Below, in pieces: positions 16,271 to 22,322 of a DNA stretch of 32,088 nt. How positions within the stretch are numbered: the stretch's first letter is position 1; every line of letters begins with the position of its first letter. The DNA is from Bacteroidota bacterium (GTDB lineage Bacteria > Bacteroidota > Bacteroidia > SXHM01). Location: positions 1-32,088 of the forward strand of contig CANJWH010000036.1 in NCBI GenBank assembly GCA_947478465.1. Direction: 5' to 3'. The position numbers and the translations under genes were made by a program. The notes beneath the pieces are model-generated. The model was not told the origin of the DNA, made no database searches, and saw only the letters and a list, made by a program, of their open reading frames with translations.

Positions 16271-16501
16271 TTCTCGCCTCCCAACATTCTCTTTTCCCTC
16301 CCACCCATTCACTTTTCCACTCCCAATATTCATATCTCGCCTCCCACACTCCACATCTCGCCTCCCACACTCCATAACTCGCCACCACCCAACCCATAAT
16401 TCCCTTCCATCAATTCATATTTCGCTTCCCACTATTCATATTTTGCCTCCACCTATTCACCTTTCCAAAAAAAATCTCCATAATTCGCAATCCCCAATCC
16501 A
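16271..16501. repeat. Degenerate 21-bp tandem array, about 11 units
   Basis: Units of exactly 21 bases start at 16271, 16292, 16313, 16334, 16355, 16376, 16397, 16418, 16439, 16460 and 16481. Units 4 and 5 (16334-16375) differ by only one base; the others are diverged. The core is roughly TTTCGCCTCCCACTATTCA. The plus strand is almost purely pyrimidine plus A. Because 21 is a multiple of three, frames across it give heptapeptide-like repeats (for example HISPPTL twice). Confidence 0.8.
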
Positions 16502-16507
16502 TATCAC

Positions 16508-16627
16508 CTCCGCGTCTTTGCGCCTCTGCGGTAAAATTCTTAGTGCCCTTAGTGGTAAAAAATCCTCTGCAGTAAAAAAACTCCGCGTCTTTGCGCCTCT
16601 GCGGTAAAATTCTTAGTGCCCTTAGTG
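16508..16627. repeat. 47-bp direct repeat, two copies
   Basis: The 47 bases at 16508-16554 (starting CTCCGCGTCTTTGCGCCTCT) recur at 16581-16627 with an offset of 73. Each copy is followed by a TTAGTGGTAAAA-like tail, and in between is a partial CTCTGCAGTAAAA copy. The second copy ends about 24 bases before the -7 box of the aldehyde dehydrogenase gene. Related wording occurs at 9381-9466. Confidence 0.85.
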
Positions 16628-16650
16628 TCCTTAGTGGTAAAAAAACCTCC

Positions 16651-16658
16651 TACCTTTG
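16651..16658 (+). promoter_or_regulatory. -7 box TACCTTTG of the aldehyde dehydrogenase gene
   Basis: This is an exact TAnnTTTG match six bases before the ATG at 16665. The predicted transcription start falls at or within one or two bases of the ATG, so the mRNA would be leaderless. Confidence 0.55.
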
Positions 16659-16664
16659 CCCACC

Positions 16665-18104
16665 ATGCAAAAACTCCTCAACTACATCAACGGCACCCTT
16701 GTAGCCCCCCAAAGCAATAGCTACATCAACAACTATAACCCCGCCACCGGAAAAATATACTCCCTCATTCCCGATTCCGATGAAAATGATGTGCACCAAG
16801 CCGTAGAAGCCGCCAAAGCAGCATTTCCCGCATGGAGCAATACCCCTGCAGCCAAGCGCTCAGAGATTTTGCTCAAAATAGCCCACCTCATTACCGAAAA
16901 CTTAGATACCCTTGCCCAAGCCGAATCCACCGACAACGGTAAACCCGTTTGGCTTGCCAAACGCGTAGATATACCCCGTGCCGCCTCCAATTTTCATTTT
17001 TATGCTACCGCCATCCTGCACCATGCCAGTGAAAGCCACCGCATGGAAGAAGGCTATATCAACTACACCCTGCGCCAGCCCGTGGGCGTTGCAGGCTGCA
17101 TCTCGCCCTGGAATTTGCCGCTCTATCTCTTTAGCTGGAAAATAGCCCCCGCCCTTGCAGCCGGAAACACCGTAGTAGCCAAGCCTTCCGAAATCACCCC
17201 CATGACAGCCTACCTGCTCTCCGAGCTTTGCATCAAAGCCGGTTTGCCTACCGGAGTGCTCAACATCGTACACGGCTACGGACACAAAGTAGGCGCAGCC
17301 ATTACCTCGCATCCCGATATTCCTTTAATCTCTTTTACAGGCGGCACTAAAACAGGCGCAGAAATAGCCCGTACCGCTGCACCAATGTTCAAAAAACTTT
17401 CGCTTGAATTGGGCGGCAAAAACCCCAACATCATATTTGCAGATTGCGATTTTGAAGAGGCCATAAAAACAACCCTCAATTCTTCCTTCTCCAACCAGGG
17501 CGAAATCTGCCTTTGCGGTTCACGCATATTAATTGAAAAACCGCTGTACCAAAAATTCCGCGATGAATTAGTAAAGCGCACCGCAAAACTATCAGTGGGC
17601 AACCCCGCTGATGACAGCGTAAAGTTAGGAGCCATTGTTTCAGAACAGCACATGAATAAAGTCCTTTCTTATGTAGAATTAGCACAACAGGAAGGCGGAA
17701 ACGTGCTCTGCGGAGGTAAGCGCAAAATAGTAGAAGGCTTTGAACAAGGCTATTATATTGAACCAACCATAATAGAAAGTTTGCCTCAAAACTGCCGCAC
17801 CAACATGGAAGAAATTTTTGGTCCTGTTGTTACCCTACAATCTTTTGAAACCGAAGAAGAAGCCCTCCACCTTGCCAACGCCACTGAATTTGGTTTAGCC
17901 GGAACCATATGGACAGAAAATCTTAGCAAAGCCCACCGAGTTGCAGCTCAACTCAAAAGCGGAATAATATGGATAAACTGCTGGTTAGTTCGTGATTTGC
18001 GCACTCCTTTTGGCGGAATGAAAAGCTCAGGCGTTGGCCGCGAGGGCGGTTGGGAAGCTTTGCGCTTCTTTACTGAGCCTAAAAATGTTTGTGTGAAATA
18101 TTAA
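16665..18104 (+). CDS. Aldehyde dehydrogenase, 2-aminomuconic 6-semialdehyde dehydrogenase-like
   Basis: This is a 479-residue NAD-dependent aldehyde dehydrogenase. I chose the ATG at 16665 because a TTG nine bases upstream lies inside the -7 promoter box. Seen: PWN with Asn150, LELGGK with Glu248, and FSNQGEIC with nucleophile Cys282. The C-terminal signature INCWLVRDLRTPFGGMKSSGVGREGG is typical of the ALDH8/AMSDH branch, which oxidises aminomuconate or hydroxymuconate semialdehyde in kynurenine/aromatic breakdown. No other kynurenine-pathway genes are adjacent, so the substrate is inferred from the subfamily only. Codons in the first half are strongly C-rich, easing to the local norm after about 17.4 kb. 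Its stop overlaps the stop of the opposite gene. Confidence 0.9.
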   Translation: MQKLLNYINGTLVAPQSNSYINNYNPATGKIYSLIPDSDENDVHQAVEAAKAAFPAWSNTPAAKRSEILLKIAHLITENLDTLAQAESTDNGKPVWLAKRVDIPRAASNFHFYATAILHHASESHRMEEGYINYTLRQPVGVAGCISPWNLPLYLFSWKIAPALAAGNTVVAKPSEITPMTAYLLSELCIKAGLPTGVLNIVHGYGHKVGAAITSHPDIPLISFTGGTKTGAEIARTAAPMFKKLSLELGGKNPNIIFADCDFEEAIKTTLNSSFSNQGEICLCGSRILIEKPLYQKFRDELVKRTAKLSVGNPADDSVKLGAIVSEQHMNKVLSYVELAQQEGGNVLCGGKRKIVEGFEQGYYIEPTIIESLPQNCRTNMEEIFGPVVTLQSFETEEEALHLANATEFGLAGTIWTENLSKAHRVAAQLKSGIIWINCWLVRDLRTPFGGMKSSGVGREGGWEALRFFTEPKNVCVKY

Positions 18105-18643
18105 GAGTTCTTTTTCAGTCTTCTTACTGCCTTATTAAACTCTTTTCCTGCATTTTGCTCAACATTGTCCGATGCAGGTGAAAACAACACCATTTCACCT
18201 GGTTTTGCAATCAGTGAAGCAATATTTACAGCTTCTTCCATGTTTTCAGCATTCAAAAATAACTGTGCCTTTGCAGACCCAAAGGCGTTATAAATTTCAT
18301 TTACATTTCCTCCAATACAAATAATAGCGTTCACTTTATCTTCTACTATCTCTGAAATCTCAGCAAGTTCTGAGGAGTTCTGTGGCTCAGCAACAATCCA
18401 GGTTACAGGCTTATAACAACGCAAAAGTGAGCTACCAGTGCTGTCAACAGTCAAAGCATGGGCGTCATTCACGTACTCAACTGATTTTACTGATGCAATA
18501 GTTTCAAAATTGAAAGTCTTATCATAAATATCAGAAAGACTTTCCCGGATAATATCCTTACGAATTTCAAAAAAATCTTTTTCATCTTCTGTGTAAGGAA
18601 CTTTCATTCCTCTTGTTGATGTAGGGTCAAATGAGCTATCCAT
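18101..18643 (-). CDS. Orphan MurD C-terminal-domain-like protein
   Basis: This is a 180-residue protein with no signal peptide. Residues about 50-175 align by eye with the C-terminal domain of MurD (UDP-MurNAc-L-Ala:D-Glu ligase): VEYVNDAHALTVDSTGSSL against VEFINDSKATNV-type sequence, then KPVTWIVA, VNAIICIG, MEEAVNIA and PGEMVLFSPAS. The N-terminal UDP-binding and the central ATPase (GTNGKT) domains are absent. Residues that contact D-Glu in MurD are changed: the Lys of NDSKATN is His62, the GGxDK Lys is missing, and the Phe after SPACAS is missing. It is therefore probably not a ligase; a binding or regulatory role is speculation. It has its own promoter with a hairpin-bearing leader. Confidence 0.72.
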   Translation of the reverse strand: MDSSFDPTSTRGMKVPYTEDEKDFFEIRKDIIRESLSDIYDKTFNFETIASVKSVEYVNDAHALTVDSTGSSLLRCYKPVTWIVAEPQNSSELAEISEIVEDKVNAIICIGGNVNEIYNAFGSAKAQLFLNAENMEEAVNIASLIAKPGEMVLFSPASDNVEQNAGKEFNKAVRRLKKNS

Positions 18644-18680
18644 TATTGTATATTTTTAGAGTAAAATCCGTTTCTAAAAA

Positions 18681-18700
18681 TTCGTCTTTTTATAGACGAA
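18681..18700 (-). promoter_or_regulatory. Leader hairpin or operator upstream of the MurD-like gene
   Basis: TTCGTCT (18681-18687) and AGACGAA (18694-18700) form a perfect 7-bp inverted repeat with a 6-base spacer. It lies between the promoter (18718-18748) and the ATG at 18643, so it would sit in the 5' leader or act as a protein-binding site. Confidence 0.4.
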
Positions 18701-18717
18701 TACATTTAATTAATACA

Positions 18718-18748
18718 CAAATATAAGTTATTCTTCGACCAAAGTCAA
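18718..18748 (-). promoter_or_regulatory. Minus-strand promoter TTG-N20-TATATTTG of the MurD-like gene
   Basis: Read on the minus strand, TTGAC at 18748-18744 is followed by TATATTTG at 18725-18718; the gap after TTG is 20 bases. Both elements fit the Bacteroidota consensus. The predicted start is near 18711, giving a leader of about 67 bases. Confidence 0.6.
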
Positions 18749-18803
18749 TAGGCGGACACTAAAAAGAGTAATTTTTCGACTAACAACAAACAGTTAAGCC
18801 TTA

Positions 18804-19250
18804 TTAAAACTTGATTTTCTGGGTGGTTTCTATCGGAATATTTTTTTTTAGCCACCATATTCTTCCACTAATAGCACCCTTTACCTTAAAGGTAACAGGT
18901 TCTTTATTCAATAGAGCACCCAATCCACTCAAGGTTGCAGACACAAAGTCTTTGTAACTGGCGCTCAATTTAAACGGATGTGTTTCTTTTGATTTACGTT
19001 TAATCACAATCTTTTCGCTTGAACTGGCCTTGCCCAAACCCTTATCATTAAGCATCACATCCATATCGTATTGCTTCAATACAATTTTAAACCCGTTCGG
19101 ATTATCTATCTCAAGATTAAAAGCAAGTTCTACTTTTTCACCCGAAATATTGGCAGTTTTGACATCTTTTATTGATGTAATCATAACAGGTTTGTACGAA
19201 ATGCAGGAGCTAAGCAGACATACACTAAACAGAATGGAAAGACGAATCAT
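18804..19250 (-). CDS. LEA14/WHy-domain (LEA type 2) lipoprotein
   Basis: This 148-residue protein has a lipoprotein signal (LSILFSVCLLSSC, lipobox Cys16). The mature part matches the LEA type 2/Water-stress-and-hypersensitive fold: ISGEKVELAFNLEIDNPNGFKIVLKQYDMDVMLNDKGLG, KETHPFKL and VTFKVKGAISGRI. Bacterial members are periplasmic or outer-membrane lipoproteins with a protective or structural role that is not defined. It is a single gene, separated by 160 bp from the MurD-like gene and pointing the same way; the intervening promoter belongs to the MurD-like gene. Confidence 0.85.
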   Translation of the reverse strand: MIRLSILFSVCLLSSCISYKPVMITSIKDVKTANISGEKVELAFNLEIDNPNGFKIVLKQYDMDVMLNDKGLGKASSSEKIVIKRKSKETHPFKLSASYKDFVSATLSGLGALLNKEPVTFKVKGAISGRIWWLKKNIPIETTQKIKF

Positions 19251-19387
19251 AGAAGTAAATTTTGCAAATCTGGCAATTTAACAGCAAACTGCACAAAGGT
19301 TTTACGCAAAGACCACAAAATGATTTTATCCTTTTTGAACTTTGTTGCATTTTTCTTAGCGAACTTTGTTCTAAAAAAAATGCTAAA

Positions 19388-19396
19388 CTTTAAACA
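19388..19396 (+). promoter_or_regulatory. Possible operator half-site ahead of the photoreceptor gene
   Basis: CTTTAAACA matches seven of nine bases of the AGTTAAACA arm found ahead of the sigma gene. It lies about 20 bases upstream of TATTATTG (19414-19421), a one-mismatch -7 box for the gene starting at 19436. This would allow autoregulation; the evidence is weak. Confidence 0.3.
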
Positions 19397-19435
19397 ATAC
19401 GCAACTTTGTTTGTATTATTGCTCTATCATATACT

Positions 19436-20320
19436 ATGGGAAATTATTCAATTAACGATCTTGAAAAACTCTCTGGAGTAAAGGCACATACAATTCGTAT
19501 TTGGGAAAAACGCTACAAAATCATTGAACCCAGCCGAACAGAAACCAATTTCAGGTATTATAATGATGAGCAACTTAAAAGGTTATTAAATATTTCACTA
19601 CTTAATAATTACGGATACAAGATTTCGAAAATTGCTGGTCTTTGTGAAAGTGAAATAAACAAAGAAGTTCAAAAAGTAGCTTCTGGCGATAATAGCTATG
19701 ATGCACAGATTGAGCAATTAGTTGTTGCAATGATTGAGATGAATGAAGAGAAGTTTGAACAACATCTTGACAACCAGATTTTAAAAGATGGTTTTGAGGA
19801 TGCGATGACGAAAGTTGTTTACCCTTTCTTTGATAAAGTAGGTTTGCTATGGCAAACCGGGAATGTAACACCTGCCCAAGAGCACTTTATTTCTAACCTT
19901 ATTAGGCGCAAGATTATAGTTGCAATTGACAGGTTGCCAAAAAACGAAGCAAAAGACGCTAAATCTTTTCTTCTTTTTTTGCCTGATGGAGAAATGCATG
20001 AAATTGGATTACTCTTTACTAAGTACTTATTGAAGAAAAATGGCCATAAGGTTACTTACCTGGGTCAATCTATGCCAAATAAATATCTTAAAGATGCAGT
20101 AGATACCAGGAAGCCTGACTTCCTTATTACTTATATAACATCACCTATTGAAGGTGGATTACATGATTATTTAAAGGATTTGCGCCAAACTTGTAAAGAC
20201 CTACCTGTATATATTGCAGGCATGCAAACATGTGATGTTGATTTTGCAGATCTCAAAAATGTTCATTGTATGACTAGTTTAGAAAGCATTTATTCTCTGC
20301 TTGAGGAAATAAAAAACTAG
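19436..20320 (+). CDS. litR: CarH/LitR-type MerR regulator with B12-binding light-sensor domain
   Basis: This 294-residue protein has a MerR winged helix (residues 2-75, IRIWEKRYKIIEPSRTETNFRYY), a helical B12-cap domain (about 90-165) and a Rossmann-like cobalamin domain (about 175-292). Both CarH hallmarks are present: W139 followed by nine residues and E149-H150 (W-x9-EH, cap over adenosylcobalamin), and E186-x-H188-x-x-G191, whose His is the lower axial ligand. In Thermus CarH/LitR the dark AdoCbl-bound tetramer represses DNA, and light breaks the Co-C bond and releases it. The same behaviour is inferred here. It is followed by an ECF sigma gene and a photolyase gene on the same strand. 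Confidence 0.9.
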   Translation: MGNYSINDLEKLSGVKAHTIRIWEKRYKIIEPSRTETNFRYYNDEQLKRLLNISLLNNYGYKISKIAGLCESEINKEVQKVASGDNSYDAQIEQLVVAMIEMNEEKFEQHLDNQILKDGFEDAMTKVVYPFFDKVGLLWQTGNVTPAQEHFISNLIRRKIIVAIDRLPKNEAKDAKSFLLFLPDGEMHEIGLLFTKYLLKKNGHKVTYLGQSMPNKYLKDAVDTRKPDFLITYITSPIEGGLHDYLKDLRQTCKDLPVYIAGMQTCDVDFADLKNVHCMTSLESIYSLLEEIKN

Positions 20321-20355
20321 AAACACCCACATTTTACCTTTCATCGGATTTTTAG

Positions 20356-20373
20356 TGTTAAAATTATTTAACA
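20356..20373. promoter_or_regulatory. Palindrome TGTTAAA-N4-TTTAACA, candidate operator
   Basis: This is a perfect 7-bp inverted repeat with spacer ATTA, 36 bases after the photoreceptor stop codon. It shares the GTTAAA core with the larger inverted repeat at 20405-20434, suggesting the same binding protein. Confidence 0.45.
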
Positions 20374-20404
20374 TTCCTATATGAATTTGGCATTTTATTT
20401 ATTT

Positions 20405-20434
20405 TGTTTAACTATTTATCGAAAAAGTTAAACA
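20405..20434. promoter_or_regulatory. Inverted repeat TGTTTAACT-N12-AGTTAAACA, candidate LitR operator
   Basis: The 9-bp arms at 20405-20413 and 20426-20434 are exact reverse complements. The right arm ends 18 bases before the -7 box at 20453, so it covers the place of the -33 element. That is where a repressor would block RNA polymerase. Confidence 0.55.
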
Positions 20435-20452
20435 TAGCGTTGCAACATGTAT

Positions 20453-20460
20453 TATGTTTG
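20453..20460 (+). promoter_or_regulatory. -7 box TATGTTTG of the sigma factor gene
   Basis: This is an exact TAnnTTTG match, 25 bases before the ATG at 20486. No TTTG -33 box is present at normal spacing; the position holds the inverted-repeat arm instead. Confidence 0.5.
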
Positions 20461-20485
20461 TGCCATAAATCAAAACAAACAAACC

Positions 20486-20995
20486 ATGACAGCAATAGAA
20501 TTCAACACCCAAGTATCCTTCCTTAGTAACAAACTAAAATACTTTGCGCTGAAACTCACCGCAGATATGGAAGATGCCAATGACCTTTTGCAAGATACAA
20601 TTGTAAAGGCTCTCACTTATAGAGAAAAATTTACTGACAGCACCAACCTTTCTGCCTGGATGCATACCATTATGAAGAATACCTTCATTAATAACTATCG
20701 CAGACAGCAACGTTCAGGTGAATTGTTCGATAATACCAAAGACTTGTTTTACCTAAACATGCCTCAGGATTCGGGTTTTACTTCACCTACATCACGTTTA
20801 GCTGAGAAAGAAATAAATGCAGGTATCAATAAGTTAGAAGAGCAATACCGCGTTCCTTTTATGATGCACGTTGAAGGTTATAAATATGAGGAAATTGCAG
20901 AACAACTTGGCATTCCTATGGGAACTGTGAAAAGCCGCATTTTCATAGCGCGTAAAATTTTGATGGAGTATTTCAAAGACTACAGAAACAATTAA
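20486..20995 (+). CDS. ECF-type RNA polymerase sigma factor
   Basis: This is a 169-residue sigma-70 family protein of the extracytoplasmic-function class. Region 2 spans about 10-85 (DANDLLQDTIVKAL, NLSAWMHTIMKNTFINNYRR) and region 4 about 105-165 (YKYEEIAEQLGIPMGTVKSRIFIARKIL). I chose the ATG at 20486 because an ATG 13 codons upstream lies before the -7 box at 20453-20460, and MTAIEFN starts the normal domain. No anti-sigma gene is next to it, so control probably comes from the neighbouring light-sensing regulator (inference). Its TAA overlaps the ATG of the photolyase gene by one base, implying translational coupling. Confidence 0.92.
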   Translation: MTAIEFNTQVSFLSNKLKYFALKLTADMEDANDLLQDTIVKALTYREKFTDSTNLSAWMHTIMKNTFINNYRRQQRSGELFDNTKDLFYLNMPQDSGFTSPTSRLAEKEINAGINKLEEQYRVPFMMHVEGYKYEEIAEQLGIPMGTVKSRIFIARKILMEYFKDYRNN

Positions 20996-22317
20996 TGACG
21001 AATACTCCGATAAACATTTTCTGGTTCAGAAGAGACCTGCGGTTGCACGACAATTGCGGGTTTTTTCATGCCCTTAAAAACGGTGGAAATATTTTGCCCA
21101 TTTTTATTTTTGATACCGAGATACTTGATCAACTCGAGAATAAAAAAGATGCACGCGTTGAGTTTATTCATACTCAACTTTCAAAGCTCAAAGATGAATT
21201 TGAAAAGCAAGGGAGCTCACTGAAAATAATTTATGGAAGCACCGAAACGGCTTTCAAACGGCTGATTGATAAATACAAGATATCATCTGTTTATACTAAT
21301 CGCGATTACGAACCATACGCTAAGGAAAGAGACGCAAAAATCTCACGGTTGCTTTCGGAAAATGGTGTTGCTTTTCACACATTTAAGGACCATGTGATTT
21401 TTGAAAAAGATGAGGTGATGAAGCCCGATGGAAAACCTTACACTGTTTTTACACCTTATTCGGTTCGTTGGAAAGCAGCGTATACAAATTCAGTAATAGA
21501 GAATTATCCTTCTGAAAAACTCCTGGATAACTTGGTAAAAATTCCACCATTTCATAAACCTTCATTGGAAGAACTAACCTTTGAGCAATCAGGAATTGAT
21601 GTTCCTTCTGTGCGGTTGAATGAAGAGTTGCTGAAAAATTACCACAATACACGCAACACACCTTCTGTTGCAGGAACCTCAAACCTTAGTGTTTATCTGC
21701 GTTTCGGAACGGTCAGCATTCGTGAAATGGTTGCGCTTGCAAAAAAGTACAACGAACAATTTTTGAATGAATTAATCTGGCGCGAATTTTTTCAAATGAT
21801 TTTGTGGCACTTTCCTCGGGTTGTAAATAATGCGTTCAAAAATGATTACGATGGAATAGAATGGACTAATAACGAACAACATTTTAAGGCTTGGTGCGAA
21901 GGTAAAACCGGTTACCCTATGGTTGATGCAGGTATGCGTGAACTAGATGCAACAGGTTTGATGCATAATCGTGTACGGATGGTAGTAGCAAGTTTTTTGA
22001 CCAAACATTTGCTAATAGACTGGCGCTGGGGAGAAGCTTATTTTGCAGAAAAACTATTAGACTTTGAATTAGCTTCTAATAATGGAAACTGGCAGTGGGC
22101 TGCAGGTTGCGGCTGCGATGCTGCTCCATATTTCCGTGTATTTAATCCAATAGAACAGCAGAAGAAATTTGACCCTGACTTTGTTTATATAAAAAAGTGG
22201 GTGCCTGAATTCGGCACTTCAAAATATCCGCAGCCAATCGTTGAACATGTGTTTGCGCGGAATCGGGTATTGCAAGCTTATAAAGTTGCGCTAAATCGCG
22301 AAGCAGTTCCGGCCTGA
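20995..22317 (+). CDS. phrB: Cryptochrome/DNA photolyase family protein (deoxyribodipyrimidine photolyase)
   Basis: This 440-residue flavoprotein would repair UV-induced pyrimidine dimers using light. It has an N-terminal antenna-binding Rossmann domain (residues 6-130, IFWFRRDLRLHDN) and a C-terminal FAD domain (about 200-430). The FAD domain carries NELIWREFFQMILWHFP, TGYPMVDAGMREL, MHNRVRMVVASFLTKHLLIDWRWGE and ELASNNGNWQWAAGCGCDAAPYFR. The last two motifs hold the FAD-contacting Asn and Trp residues of class I photolyases. GCGC replaces the more common STGT in the last motif. It starts at the TAATG overlap with the sigma gene. A cryptochrome-only role cannot be excluded. Confidence 0.93.
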   Translation: MTNTPINIFWFRRDLRLHDNCGFFHALKNGGNILPIFIFDTEILDQLENKKDARVEFIHTQLSKLKDEFEKQGSSLKIIYGSTETAFKRLIDKYKISSVYTNRDYEPYAKERDAKISRLLSENGVAFHTFKDHVIFEKDEVMKPDGKPYTVFTPYSVRWKAAYTNSVIENYPSEKLLDNLVKIPPFHKPSLEELTFEQSGIDVPSVRLNEELLKNYHNTRNTPSVAGTSNLSVYLRFGTVSIREMVALAKKYNEQFLNELIWREFFQMILWHFPRVVNNAFKNDYDGIEWTNNEQHFKAWCEGKTGYPMVDAGMRELDATGLMHNRVRMVVASFLTKHLLIDWRWGEAYFAEKLLDFELASNNGNWQWAAGCGCDAAPYFRVFNPIEQQKKFDPDFVYIKKWVPEFGTSKYPQPIVEHVFARNRVLQAYKVALNREAVPA

Positions 22318-22322
22318 ATCTC

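Noticed and set aside
16039-16308. 89-codon minus-strand frame over the inverted repeat
   Set aside because: It crosses the repeat element and array; peptide looks like translated repeat DNA.
16145-16399. 84-codon frame with heptapeptide repeats across the 21-bp array
   Set aside because: It starts inside the long inverted repeat, has no promoter or start context, and its periodicity is explained by the DNA array.
16271-16501. CRISPR array
   Set aside because: The units are contiguous with no spacers, and there are no cas genes.
16656-16664. TTG start of the aldehyde dehydrogenase
   Set aside because: The TTG lies in the -7 box; ATG 16665 gives the conserved N-terminus.
16902-17653. Long minus-strand frames inside the aldehyde dehydrogenase gene
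   Set aside because: They are by-products of C-rich codons on the plus strand; no motifs and no promoters.
20447-20485. Longer start of the ECF sigma factor
   Set aside because: The upstream ATG precedes the -7 box at 20453-20460, so it would not be on the mRNA.
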